A stretch of 64,000 bases of DNA from positions 7,694-71,693 of the forward strand of contig DATHVD010000039.1 of NCBI GenBank assembly GCA_035461525.1. Reading direction: 5' to 3'. This stretch comes from JAIBJN01 sp035461525. GTDB taxonomy: Bacteria; Actinomycetota; Thermoleophilia; Gaiellales; Gaiellaceae. Below are positions 51,757 through 59,645 of this stretch, piece by piece. Within the stretch, counting starts at the first letter, position 1. The number at the start of each line of letters is the position of its first letter. The notes under the pieces are model-generated. The model did no database searches. It had not been told where the DNA came from and worked only from the letters and a program-made list of their open reading frames with translations. The translations under genes were made by a program, and so were the position numbers.

Positions 51757-52539
51757 GAGGTTGTCGAGGAGGAAGGCGCTCCAGGTGAGGCTCGAGAGGT
51801 CGGCCGCGCCCGCGAGCCCCGCGACGAAGCCGGCGTCGCCCTCGACGAGGAGGGCGTAGGGGATGAAGTACATGTTGGCGACGCTGTGCTCGAACCCGGC
51901 GGCCACGAAGGCGGCGATCGGCGGGACGACGGCCAGGACCCTGTCGGTCGTCGTCCGCGCGCTGTAGGTGAGCCAGACCGCGAGGCAGACGAGCGCGTTG
52001 CAGAGGGCCCCGAGCGCGATCGCCTGTCCGAAGCCGAGGCTCGTCTTCGCGGCCCCGAGCGCGAGCGCCTGCTCGCCGACCGCTCCTCCGCCGAGCTCGT
52101 ACTGCCGGCCGGCGTAGACGAGCGCCGCCGTGGCGACCGCGCCGGCGAAGTTGCCGACGTAGACGAGCGCCCACGTCCAGAGGAGCCGCGTCGAGGGGAC
52201 GCGCCCGCCCGCCCAGGCCATGACGACGAGGTTGTTGCCCGTGAAGAGCTCCGCGCCCGCGACGACGACGAGGATGAGGCCGAGCGAGAACGCGAGCCCG
52301 CCGAGCAGCCGCGTGACGCCGAACGCGAGGTCGCCCGAGCCGGCGGTCACCGTGGTTGCGAAGACGGCGCCGAGCGCGATGAACGCGCCGGCGAGGACGG
52401 CCAGCGCGACCAGCTGCACGGCAGGGAGCGACGCCTTCGCCACGCCGATCTCCTCCGCCCGCCGGGCCATCGCGGGCGGCGGCAGCGCGTCGAGCCCCGC
52501 CGCCGGGAAGGCCGGGGTCTCTGCGGCCGGGCCCGTCAT
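51658..52539 (-). CDS. formate/nitrite transporter family channel
   Basis: A 293-residue FocA/NirC-type pentameric anion channel with six membrane helices. LVVVAGAELFTGNNLVVMAW is the conserved helix 2 segment, LVYVGNFAGAVATA helix 3, ALCNALVCLAVWLTYSART with the GxxCNxxV motif, and GFEHSVANMYFIPYAL carries the central His. ATG 52539 is the natural start. It sits at the end of the stress cluster and fits formate or nitrite handling under low oxygen (inference). Its 3' end overlaps the ATPase at 49303. Confidence 0.92.
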   Translation of the reverse strand: MTGPAAETPAFPAAGLDALPPPAMARRAEEIGVAKASLPAVQLVALAVLAGAFIALGAVFATTVTAGSGDLAFGVTRLLGGLAFSLGLILVVVAGAELFTGNNLVVMAWAGGRVPSTRLLWTWALVYVGNFAGAVATAALVYAGRQYELGGGAVGEQALALGAAKTSLGFGQAIALGALCNALVCLAVWLTYSARTTTDRVLAVVPPIAAFVAAGFEHSVANMYFIPYALLVEGDAGFVAGLAGAADLSSLTWSAFLLDNLLPVTIGNLIGGTIMVGAVYWLVYLRGERASRA

Positions 52540-52590
52540 GGCCTTCCATTCGCCGCGCGCGCAGCGCGGCCTTCCCCCCGATCTGATTGG

Positions 52591-52992
52591 ATGCCCGCCA
52601 TGTGGGCGATGCTCCTCGCGCTCTTCGCCTTCCGCTGGCTCTCGAACGTCGTCGCGCTCTTCGTCGCCGCCTGGATCGTCCCCGGCGTCGACTACGGCGA
52701 CGACTTCTGGGTCCTCCTCGCCGCCGGGCTCGTCTTCGCGCTCGTCAACCTCGTCATCCGGCCCATCGTCATCCTCTTCACGCTCCCGGCCGTGATCCTC
52801 ACGCTCGGCCTCGCGCTCGTCCTCATCAACGTGCTCATGCTCTACCTGACGGACTGGATCGTGCCGAGCTTCGAGACGGGGAGCTTCTGGTCGACGCTGG
52901 GGGCGGCGATCGTCGTCAGCCTCGTCAACGTGATACTGTCCGCCGTCCTCAAGCCGGAGGAGCGTTTGCGAACGATCGGCCAGAGCCCCTAG
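52591..52992 (+). CDS. phage-holin-like family membrane protein
   Basis: A 133-residue four-helix membrane protein of the group annotated as holin family 4 (LVFALVNLVIRPIVILFTLPAVILTLGLALVLINVLMLYL). These are common chromosomal proteins of unknown role and not lysis holins here. ATG 52591 is used; ATG 52600 is an alternative. It diverges from the formate/nitrite channel with 51 bases between starts. Confidence 0.85.
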   Translation: MPAMWAMLLALFAFRWLSNVVALFVAAWIVPGVDYGDDFWVLLAAGLVFALVNLVIRPIVILFTLPAVILTLGLALVLINVLMLYLTDWIVPSFETGSFWSTLGAAIVVSLVNVILSAVLKPEERLRTIGQSP

Positions 52993-53046
52993 GCGATGCG
53001 CGGTTGCCCGCACGGGAAGCGGGGGATTTCGCCGATGAGCGGCAGT

Positions 53047-53068
53047 CCGCCAGCCTGGAGGCTGGCGG
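53047..53068 (+). promoter_or_regulatory. stem-loop just upstream of the DUF4389 start
   Basis: CCGCCAGCC (53047-53055) and GGCTGGCGG (53060-53068) form a perfect 9-bp stem with a TGGA loop. It ends 4 bases before the ATG at 53073 and abuts the GGGAG ribosome site. It could hide the site or terminate transcription from the holin-like gene; no U-tract follows. Confidence 0.5.
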
Positions 53069-53072
53069 GAGC

Positions 53073-54428
53073 ATGAGCGCCGGCCGCGTCGTCCTGATCG
53101 TGCTCGGCTCGCTCACGGCGCTGATCGCGGCGGGCCTCCTCGCCGCGGGCGGCTTCCTGCTCTGGGCGAACGAGACCCAGCGCGACGACGAGGGCTTCTT
53201 CAAGACGCCGACGGAGCGGTTCGAGACCGACGCGTACGCGCTCAGCTCGGAGGGCTTCCGCATCGCCGGCGACGTGCCGCGGCGGCTTCTCGAGGAGGAG
53301 TTCGCCACCCTCCGGGTGCGCGCCACGGACGCCGAGGGAGGGCTGATCTTCGTCGGCGTCGCCCGCGAGGACGACGTCCGCGCCTACCTGGAAGACGTCG
53401 CCTACGACGAGGTCACGGACGTCGACTTCGATCCCTTCGAGCCCACGTACAGCCGCAGCGAGGGTTCGGGCGAGCCGGGCCCGCCGGGCGCCGAGGCCTT
53501 CTGGGTCGCGTCCGCCGAGGGCCCCGGCACCCAGTCGGCCGAGTGGCCGGTGGAGCGCGGCCGCTGGACGATCGTCGTCATGAACGCGGACGGCTCGGCC
53601 GGCGTGGAAGCCGACGTCGACCTCGGCGCGAACGTGTCCTTCGTCATCTGGCTCGCGCTCGGGCTGCTCATCGCCGGCGCGCTGCTTCTCGCCCTGGGCG
53701 CTCTCATGATCGCGCTCGGCGCCCGTTCCCCCGGCGCCCCTCCGCCGGGCGAGGAGGTGGAGGAGGTGCCTCCGGCGCCGGTCGAGGAGCCACTGGTCGA
53801 GGAGCCCTACGTCGTCTCCGTCGAGGGGTTGCGCGATCCGGAGCTCAACCGCTGGCTCCCGCTCGTGAAGTGGCTCCTCCTCCTGCCACACGTGATCGTG
53901 CTCGTCTTCCTCTGGATCGCCTTCTTCGCGCTGACGCTGATCGCCGGCTTCGCCATCCTCTTCACCGAGCGCTATCCGCGCACGCTCTTCGACTTCAACG
54001 TCGGCGTCCTCCGCTGGACGTGGCGCGTCCTCTTCTACGGCTACGGCGCGCTCGGCACCGATCGCTACCCCCCCTTCACGCTGGGCCGCGCCGACTACCC
54101 GGCCGTCATTGTCGTGCCCTATCCCGAGCGGCTCTCCAGGGGGCTCGTGCTCGTCAAGTGGTGGCTCCTCGCAATCCCCCACTACATCGTCGTCGCGGCT
54201 CTCGTCGGCGGCGGCGGCGGCTGGTGGTGGGATTCCTGGTGGTGGTGGGGCACCGGCGGCCTGATCGGCGCGCTCGCCCTCGTCGCGGGCGGCGGGCTCG
54301 TGCTCTTCAACCGGTACCCGCGCGGCGTCTTCGAGCTGCTGCTCGGCGCGAACCGCTGGGTCTTCCGCGTCGCCGCGTACGCGGGGCTCATGCGGGACGA
54401 GTACCCGCCGTTTCGCCTCAGGCGCTGA
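53073..54428 (+). CDS. DUF4389-type membrane protein
   Basis: A 451-residue protein. An N-terminal membrane helix (VVLIVLGSLTALIAAGLLAAGGFLLW) precedes an extracytoplasmic domain of about 150 residues and a second helix (VIWLALGLLIAGALLLALGALMIA). The C-terminal half has two DUF4389-like units (WLPLVKWLLLLPHVIVLVFLWIAFFALTLIAGFAILFTERYPRTLFDFNVGVLRWTWRV, and LVKWWLLAIPHYIVVAAL). A striking Gly/Trp stretch, GGGGGWWWDSWWWWGTGG, lies near residue 385. The function is unknown. Confidence 0.85.
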   Translation: MSAGRVVLIVLGSLTALIAAGLLAAGGFLLWANETQRDDEGFFKTPTERFETDAYALSSEGFRIAGDVPRRLLEEEFATLRVRATDAEGGLIFVGVAREDDVRAYLEDVAYDEVTDVDFDPFEPTYSRSEGSGEPGPPGAEAFWVASAEGPGTQSAEWPVERGRWTIVVMNADGSAGVEADVDLGANVSFVIWLALGLLIAGALLLALGALMIALGARSPGAPPPGEEVEEVPPAPVEEPLVEEPYVVSVEGLRDPELNRWLPLVKWLLLLPHVIVLVFLWIAFFALTLIAGFAILFTERYPRTLFDFNVGVLRWTWRVLFYGYGALGTDRYPPFTLGRADYPAVIVVPYPERLSRGLVLVKWWLLAIPHYIVVAALVGGGGGWWWDSWWWWGTGGLIGALALVAGGGLVLFNRYPRGVFELLLGANRWVFRVAAYAGLMRDEYPPFRLRR

Positions 54429-54590
54429 CGGCCGCGCCGGCTCGCGGGCGCTCGAGGTCGAGGGCCCGGTCGGCGTGCTCGACGAGAACGGGGTCGTGCC
54501 TGGCGCAGACGACGGCCGCCTCCATCTCGCGCGCGAGACGCAGGAGCAGGCGGACGATCTCGAGCGCGTTCGCGCGGTCGAGGCGGGATG
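54418..54590 (-). pseudogene. ABC-transporter ATP-binding protein, C-terminal remnant
   Basis: About 55 codons on the minus strand matching the last helix-strand-helix of an ABC ATPase: LDRANALEIVRLLLRLAREM, AVVCARHDPVLVEHADRALDLE, with the switch His in ARHDP. Walker motifs and the signature are absent; upstream the frame loses family resemblance and runs into the LysR remnant on the other strand. It overlaps the DUF4389 gene end by 11 bases. Confidence 0.65.
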
Positions 54591-55209
54591 TCGGACGCGC
54601 TCGTGCGGCTCCGCCGTGCCCGGCCCGAGCTCGATGTGACGCTGCTCGAGGCGGACCCGCTGCTCTCCCTCGCCCGTTCTCCGGGCGCGAGAGCTCGACC
54701 TCGCCATCCTCTTCGAGTACGACTACGTCCCGCTGCCGGCGGACGAGCGGCTCGCGCTCGAGCTCCTGCTCGAGGAGCCGATGCGGGTCGTCCTGCCCGC
54801 GGGGCACCCGGCCGCCCGCCAGCGGGTCGTCCGGCTGGCCGACCTCGCCGGAGAGACCTGGATCAGGAGCACGGCCCGCTCCTCCTGCCACCCGTTCACG
54901 GAGCGCGCCTGCCGCGCGGCCGGCTTCGAGCCGCGCATCCGCGCGGAGTTCGACGACTACGCCGGGATGCAGGGCCTCGTCGCCGCCGGCGGGGGCGTCG
55001 CCTTCGCCCCGGACCTCGGTCTGACGCGGCTCGACCCGGGCGTCGCGGTGCGTCCGCTCGCCTTCGGCCCGAAGCGCCGCGTCCTCGCCGCGCGCCGGGC
55101 CGGCGAGGAGGACGCCGCGGGCATCCCCGAGCTGGTGACGTCGCTCCGCGAGGCGCTGGCGGGGCGGGAGCCGCTCTTTCCCGCGGCCGCAGGCTCCCGC
55201 GGCGCCTAG
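54588..55209 (+). pseudogene. LysR-type regulator, frameshifted C-terminal remnant
   Basis: Substrate-binding domain of a LysR-type regulator without its HTH. One frame reads LRRARPELDVTLLEADPLLS from ATG 54588; after a frameshift near 54680-54700 another reads ELDLAILFEYDYVPLPADER, LALELLLEEPMRVVLPAGHP, and continues to GLVAAGGGVAFAPDLGL and a stop at 55209. The second part is open and could in principle be translated from ATG 54781 (142 residues), but a lone half-domain is unlikely to work. Confidence 0.75.
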
Positions 55210-55274
55210 GGCTGCTTGACTCCGGCGGGGGCAGGTGCTACCCATGACGGGGGAGCGACGCAGCGAAAGGAGAT

Positions 55275-55304
55275 GGTCCCCGTACCCGCATGTACGGAGG
55301 GGCC
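55275..55304 (+). promoter_or_regulatory. leader stem-loop before the protease operon
   Basis: GGTCCCCGTAC (55275-55285) and GTACGGAGGGGCC (55292-55304) fold into an imperfect stem with a 6-base loop. An AAAGGAG-ATG at 55273 could initiate a 15-codon leader peptide that runs through it. It lies about 30 bases before the first gene of the prodomain/protease pair. No known riboswitch class is matched. Confidence 0.35.
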
Positions 55305-55333
55305 CCCAGATCGGCACTAGGCCTTGAGGCGCC

Positions 55334-55570
55334 GTGAGCGGCGTCTCCATCGAGGAGGTGCTGCGGCGCCAGGAGCAGGAGCTGCTCTCGCTCCCGAACG
55401 TCGTGGCCGTCGGGATCGGCGAGCGGGCGGGCGAGCCCGCGATCGCCGTGTTCGTCACCCGCAAGGTGCCCGAGTCGGAGCTCGCGCCGGACGACCTCGT
55501 CCCCCGCTCGCTTGACGGCTACCCAGTAGACGTCGCCGAGATCGGCGTCGTCGAGACGGAGGAGAGGTGA
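55334..55570 (+). CDS. stand-alone copy of the protease N-terminal domain
   Basis: A 78-residue protein. LPNVVAVGIGERAGEPAIAV, FVTRKVPESELAPDDLVP and GYPVDVAEIGVV match residue for residue the pattern of the N-terminal domain of the next gene product (NVVGVATGVKW, VLVTHKLDKPDLAKGELIP, VKTDVLEVG). That domain precedes the catalytic part in many bacterial trypsin-like proteases. GTG 55334 is used. It ends 5 bases before the protease ATG, so they are co-expressed. It may act as an inhibitor or folding aid (inference). Confidence 0.75.
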   Translation: MSGVSIEEVLRRQEQELLSLPNVVAVGIGERAGEPAIAVFVTRKVPESELAPDDLVPRSLDGYPVDVAEIGVVETEER

Positions 55571-55575
55571 AGGCC

Positions 55576-56676
55576 ATGCTCGACGAGAAGAAGATGAAGC
55601 TCACGACTGCGCAGGCGGCGAAGGTCGAGGGCGCGCGGACGAAGGCCGCGGAGCAGCTCCTCGTCCCCGAGGAGCCCTGGCCCAACGTCGTCGGCGTCGC
55701 CACCGGCGTCAAGTGGAGCGACGGCGAGCCGACGGGCGAGCCCGCCGTCCTCGTCCTCGTCACCCACAAGCTCGACAAGCCCGACCTGGCCAAGGGCGAG
55801 CTCATCCCGGCGAAGGTCGGCGAGGTGAAGACCGACGTCCTCGAGGTCGGGTTCCCGACCATCGAGCAGGTGCATGCTCCGGCCGCGTTCGAGCCGAACG
55901 GCGCCGTCGCCCCCGAGGAGCACGCCGTCCCCTTCGCCGGCGCGCTCGCGCTGGCCAGGCGGGCCCGGCCGGCCGAGGGCGGCTACTCGGTCGGGCACTT
56001 CAGGATCACCGCCGGGACGATCGCGACCTGCGTCTACGACATCCTCCCCGGCGGCACGACGACGGGGACGCCGGCGCCGGGCGTCGGGATGCCGCCGCGC
56101 ACGTACATCCTCTCCAACAACCACGTTCTCGCGAACGTGAACGACGCGAAGACGGGCGACGCGATCCTCCAGCCGGGGCCGTACGACGGCGGCACCGACC
56201 CGGCCGACCGCATCGCGACGCTCACGCGCTTCGTCCCGATCATGCTCGAGCCTCCGACTTCGAGGGCGCTCCACCGCAACCTCGTGGACGCTGCGATCGC
56301 GCAGGGCCAGTTCCACGACCTCGACCGCGAGATCTACTGGAGCGGCTACGTGCGCGGCTGGAGGCGCAAGTCGCAGGTCGCCGTCGGCACCCTCGTCCAG
56401 AAGACCGGCCGCACGACGAACTACACGGTCGGTCGCATCACCGCGGTGAACGCGACCGTGGACGTCGGCTTCGGCGGCGGCCGCGTCGGGCGGTTCCGGG
56501 ATCAGATCATCCTCACCAACATGTCCGCGGGAGGAGACTCGGGCTCGCTCGTGACGACGCTCGACGAGGTCGCGGTCGGCCTGCTGTTCGCCGGCTCGTC
56601 CGTCGCGACCATCGCCAACCAGATCGAGAACGTCCGCTCGCTCCTCCGCGTGGAGGTCGCCGAGCAGGTCCTCTAG
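55576..56676 (+). CDS. trypsin-like serine protease with N-terminal prodomain-like region
   Basis: A 366-residue chymotrypsin-fold protease. Residues 1-95 are the prodomain-like unit shared with the preceding gene. The catalytic triad is His183 (YILSNNHVLANVNDAK), Asp238 (NLVDAAIAQGQF) and Ser322 (SAGGDSGSLVTT). No signal peptide is apparent, so it is cytoplasmic or exported by another route. ATG 55576 has GGAGAGG at about nine bases; GTG 55567 overlaps that site and is rejected. The substrate is unknown. Confidence 0.87.
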   Translation: MLDEKKMKLTTAQAAKVEGARTKAAEQLLVPEEPWPNVVGVATGVKWSDGEPTGEPAVLVLVTHKLDKPDLAKGELIPAKVGEVKTDVLEVGFPTIEQVHAPAAFEPNGAVAPEEHAVPFAGALALARRARPAEGGYSVGHFRITAGTIATCVYDILPGGTTTGTPAPGVGMPPRTYILSNNHVLANVNDAKTGDAILQPGPYDGGTDPADRIATLTRFVPIMLEPPTSRALHRNLVDAAIAQGQFHDLDREIYWSGYVRGWRRKSQVAVGTLVQKTGRTTNYTVGRITAVNATVDVGFGGGRVGRFRDQIILTNMSAGGDSGSLVTTLDEVAVGLLFAGSSVATIANQIENVRSLLRVEVAEQVL

Positions 56677-56697
56677 CGCTGCCCGTAACCTGGGGCG

Positions 56698-57891
56698 ATG
56701 CGCTCTGGCGGCGTGATCGCCATCCTGCTCCTCGCCCTGGCGCTCGCGGGCTGCAGCGGTGAGGACGACGGCACGGTCGCGCCACCGCCGACCACGACGG
56801 CTTCCCTCCCGGAGACGGGCCCCGGCGAGACCCTGCCCGAGGCCGAGCCCGACCTCGACGCCGGGGAGGACCCTGGCGAGCCGGGGAACGGGAGGCAGCT
56901 CGAGCTGGAGGAAGTCGCCTCCGGGCTCGAGGCTCCCGTGCATGCGGCCGCCGCGCCGGGAGAGCCCCGCCGTCTCTACGTCGTCGAGCAGCCCGGCCGC
57001 ATCCGGGTGCTCCAGAACGGCCGCCTTCGCGACGAGCCGTTCCTCGACATCGTCTCGAGCGTCCAGAGCGGCGGCGAGCGCGGGCTCCTCTCGGTCGCCT
57101 TCCACCCGGACTACGCCGCGAACGGCCTCTTCTACGTCAACTACACGGATGGCGGCGGGAACACGCGCGTCGTCGAGTACGGCGCCGGCGGCGGAGCGCC
57201 CTCGGAGGAGCGGGAGCTGCTCGCGGTCGAGCAGCCGTACGGGAACCACAACGGCGGCCAGCTCGCCTTCGGCCTGGACGGCCTCCTCTACGTGGGCATG
57301 GGCGACGGCGGCTCCTCGGGCGACCCGGAAAACCGCGCACAGGATCTCTCGACGCAGCTCGGAAAGCTCCTCAGGATCGACGTCGACGACCCGTCGGCGG
57401 ACTGGGAGATCGTCGGCTACGGGCTCCGGAACCCCTGGCGCTTCTCTTTCGACCGGGAGACCGGCGACCTCTGGATCGGCGACGTCGGCCAGGGCCGGCT
57501 CGAGGAGATCGACCTCGTCCCGGCCGAGCAGGTCGGCGAGCTCCTCAACTTCGGCTGGAACGTGTTCGAAGGGTCGGACCGCTTCCGCGAAGGCGAGCCG
57601 AACAGCGCGGGCTCGCTCGTCGACCCGCTCACGGAGTACACGCACGACTTCGGCTGCTCCGTGACCGGCGGCTTCGTCTACCGGGGCCCGATCCGCTCCG
57701 CCTGGGGACGGTACTTCTACGGGGACTACTGCTCCGGCAGGGTCTGGAGCCTGGCCCTCTGGGAGGACGAGGTGAGCCGGCGCGGCCATCCCTTCCAGGT
57801 GCCGGGGCTGAGCTCCTTCGCCGAGGACGAGGCCGGCGAGCTCTACCTGCTCTCCGTCGAGGGCGTCGTCTACCGCCTGGCTCCACGCTGA
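56698..57891 (+). CDS. PQQ-dependent sugar dehydrogenase-like lipoprotein
   Basis: A 397-residue exported beta-propeller of the soluble aldose/glucose dehydrogenase (Asd/YliI) family. The signal peptide ends in a lipobox LALAGCSG (Cys19). A Pro/Glu-rich linker leads to the propeller, with VVEQPGRIRVLQNG, GGERGLLSVAFHPDY, YGNHNGGQLAFGLDG, YGLRNPWRFSFDRETGDLWIGDVGQG and DYCSGRVWSL as family motifs. It would oxidise sugars in the envelope using PQQ; cofactor synthesis genes are not in the window. ATG 56698. Confidence 0.9.
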   Translation: MRSGGVIAILLLALALAGCSGEDDGTVAPPPTTTASLPETGPGETLPEAEPDLDAGEDPGEPGNGRQLELEEVASGLEAPVHAAAAPGEPRRLYVVEQPGRIRVLQNGRLRDEPFLDIVSSVQSGGERGLLSVAFHPDYAANGLFYVNYTDGGGNTRVVEYGAGGGAPSEERELLAVEQPYGNHNGGQLAFGLDGLLYVGMGDGGSSGDPENRAQDLSTQLGKLLRIDVDDPSADWEIVGYGLRNPWRFSFDRETGDLWIGDVGQGRLEEIDLVPAEQVGELLNFGWNVFEGSDRFREGEPNSAGSLVDPLTEYTHDFGCSVTGGFVYRGPIRSAWGRYFYGDYCSGRVWSLALWEDEVSRRGHPFQVPGLSSFAEDEAGELYLLSVEGVVYRLAPR

Positions 57892-57930
57892 CGGGAACCC
57901 GCCGGCGCCCGGCGGTGTAGAACGGGTGCG

Positions 57931-58488
57931 GTGGAGGACCGGCCACTGGCGGAGGAGGACCTCGTCGTCCGCGCGCAGCAGGGCGATGCGGCCGCATTCG
58001 GCAAGCTCGTGAAGGAGCACCAGACGATCGCGTTTCGCACCGCCTATCTCGTCGCGGGCTCGGCCGCGGAGGCCGAAGACGCCGCCCAGGAGGCGTTCGT
58101 GAAGGCTCACCGCTCGCTCGGCCGTTTCCGCCGTGGGGCCCCGTTTCGCCCCTGGCTCCTCGCCATCGTGGCCAACGAGGCGCGCAACCGCCGCAGGTCG
58201 GCCGGCAGGAGAGAGCGACTCGCGCTGCGCGCGGCCGGCGAGCCGCTCTCGGGGGACGCGGTCCCGTCCCCCGAGGCGGCCGTCCTCGAGGGGGAGGCGC
58301 GCGCCGAGCTCCTCGCGGCCGTCGAGGCGCTCAGAGACGAGGATCGCCTCGCGATCGCGTGTCGCTACTTCCTCGGGTTCTCCGAGGAGGAGACGGCGGC
58401 CGCTCTCGGCTGGCGTCTGGGCACGGTGAAGTCGCGCACCGCGCGGGCGCTCGGACGGCTTCGCGCCCGGCTGGAGGAGGCGGCGTGA
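57931..58488 (+). CDS. ECF-type RNA polymerase sigma factor
   Basis: A 185-residue sigma-70 family ECF factor. Region 2 has DLVVRAQQGDAAAFGKLV, AYLVAGSAAEAEDAAQEAFVKAHRSLGRFR and the FRPWLLAIVANEARNRRR DNA-melting segment. Region 4 has LRDEDRLAIACRYFLGFSEEETAAALGWRLGTVKSRTARALGRLR. GTG 57931 is used. It overlaps the next gene by GTGA, the typical sigma/anti-sigma coupling. Confidence 0.94.
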   Translation: MEDRPLAEEDLVVRAQQGDAAAFGKLVKEHQTIAFRTAYLVAGSAAEAEDAAQEAFVKAHRSLGRFRRGAPFRPWLLAIVANEARNRRRSAGRRERLALRAAGEPLSGDAVPSPEAAVLEGEARAELLAAVEALRDEDRLAIACRYFLGFSEEETAAALGWRLGTVKSRTARALGRLRARLEEAA

Positions 58489-59270
58489 GCGCGGGCTTCG
58501 GCGAGCTCGAGCAGGCGCTGGCGCGCGTCGGCGACGACGTGGCGTTCCCGGAGACGCCCGACCTCGCCGGGCAAGTAGCCGCGCGACTCGCCGCCCCGCG
58601 GCGGGATCCCCGCCCGTGGCGTCGCTCCCTCGTCGTCGTGCTCGCCGTCCTGGCCGTCGGCCTGGGGGCGGCGATGGCGGTTCCGGCCGCCCGCACCGCG
58701 ATCCTCGAGCTGCTCGGCCTCCGCGGCGCCTCCGTCGTCCGGGTCGAGACGCTGCCCGCGGTCTCCGCCCCGACCTTGACCCCGCTCGAGCTGGGACGCG
58801 AGGTGCCGCTCGAGGACGGGCGCCCGCTCGTCGACTGGCCGCAGGTGCTCGTCCCGCGCGACCTCGGCCCGCCCGCTGCCGCGTACCTCTCCGACGCCGT
58901 GCCGGGCGGCAGGCTCACGCTGGTGTACGGGCCGGGGCCGGGGCTGCCACGCTCGTCTCCGACCGGCGTCGGGCTCCTCGTCACCGAGCTCAGGGGGGTC
59001 GTCCCGCGCTCCTACGTGGAGAAGTTCGCCGCGGCGGGCACCGTCGTCAGACGACTGAGCGCGGAAGGAAGGCCCGCAATCTGGCTCGAGGGGGGGCCGC
59101 ACGTCGTCTTCTTCCGCAGCGCCGACGGCACCGTCGGCGAGGACGTCTCGCGACTCGCCGGCAACACGCTGCTCGTGCAGAGGGACGGGCTGCTCGTCCG
59201 CATCGAGGGCGCGATCGGCCTCGAGCGCGCGACCGAGATCGCCGGCTCGCTCGAGCCCGGCCGCCCCTAG
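58485..59270 (+). CDS. membrane protein linked to the ECF sigma factor (putative anti-sigma factor)
   Basis: A 261-residue single-pass protein. A short cytoplasmic N-terminus (about 45 residues, LEQALARVGDDVAFPETPDL) has no HxxxCxxC zinc motif. One helix (LVVVLAVLAVGLGAAMAVPAA) leads to an external domain of about 185 residues (LGREVPLEDGRPLVDWPQVLVP...GLLVTELRG...AIWLEGGPHVVFF). Position and topology fit an anti-sigma factor or a target-sensing partner, but the cytoplasmic part is short. It overlaps the convergent LysM gene by 4 bases. Confidence 0.75.
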   Translation: MSAGFGELEQALARVGDDVAFPETPDLAGQVAARLAAPRRDPRPWRRSLVVVLAVLAVGLGAAMAVPAARTAILELLGLRGASVVRVETLPAVSAPTLTPLELGREVPLEDGRPLVDWPQVLVPRDLGPPAAAYLSDAVPGGRLTLVYGPGPGLPRSSPTGVGLLVTELRGVVPRSYVEKFAAAGTVVRRLSAEGRPAIWLEGGPHVVFFRSADGTVGEDVSRLAGNTLLVQRDGLLVRIEGAIGLERATEIAGSLEPGRP

Positions 59271-59593
59271 CGGACGCGGACGGTCTCGCCCGGCTCGAGG
59301 CCGAGCGGGCTCAGCTCGGGGTTGAGCGCGAGGAGGCGCGAGACGCTCAGGCCCTGCTCGGCCGCCAGCAGCGCGGGCGTGTCGCCGGCGCGCACCTCGA
59401 CGAGCTCCGGCTCGACGGGCGGCGGCAAGACGACGTCGTCGCTTCCGCCTCTCAGCCCGAGCGCCGAGCCGAAGAGGACGAACGCGAGCACGAGCAGCCC
59501 GCCGTAGGCGGCGAAGGCGAGGAGCCTGGCGCCGTAGACCTCCAGCCGCGGATGAGGCCGCGGCGTCCGGACGCGTTCGACGGAGATGGCCAC
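59267..59593 (-). CDS. LysM-domain membrane protein
   Basis: A 108-residue protein. A basic N-terminus (ERVRTPRPHPR), one helix (LLAFAAYGGLLVLAFVLFGSALGL) and a C-terminal LysM-like repeat (ELVEVRAGDTPALLAAEQGL, SVSRLLALNPELSPLGLEPG), which binds peptidoglycan GlcNAc in related proteins. GTG 59593. It resembles the short membrane LysM proteins that accompany cell-division or wall genes; here neighbours do not explain its role. Confidence 0.8.
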   Translation of the reverse strand: MAISVERVRTPRPHPRLEVYGARLLAFAAYGGLLVLAFVLFGSALGLRGGSDDVVLPPPVEPELVEVRAGDTPALLAAEQGLSVSRLLALNPELSPLGLEPGETVRVR

Positions 59594-59645
59594 GGGACCA
59601 CGTGATGCACGTTCCGCGCGGTTTCGAAACCCGCTCGGACGGGGT

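Noticed and set aside
52591..52992. Phage origin suggested by the holin-like protein
   Set aside because: This holin-4-type family is widespread in bacterial chromosomes without phage context, and no other phage structural or lysis gene is nearby.
55200..55333. Riboswitch upstream of the protease operon
   Set aside because: The structure and conserved bases do not match any riboswitch class I know; only a stem-loop is reported.
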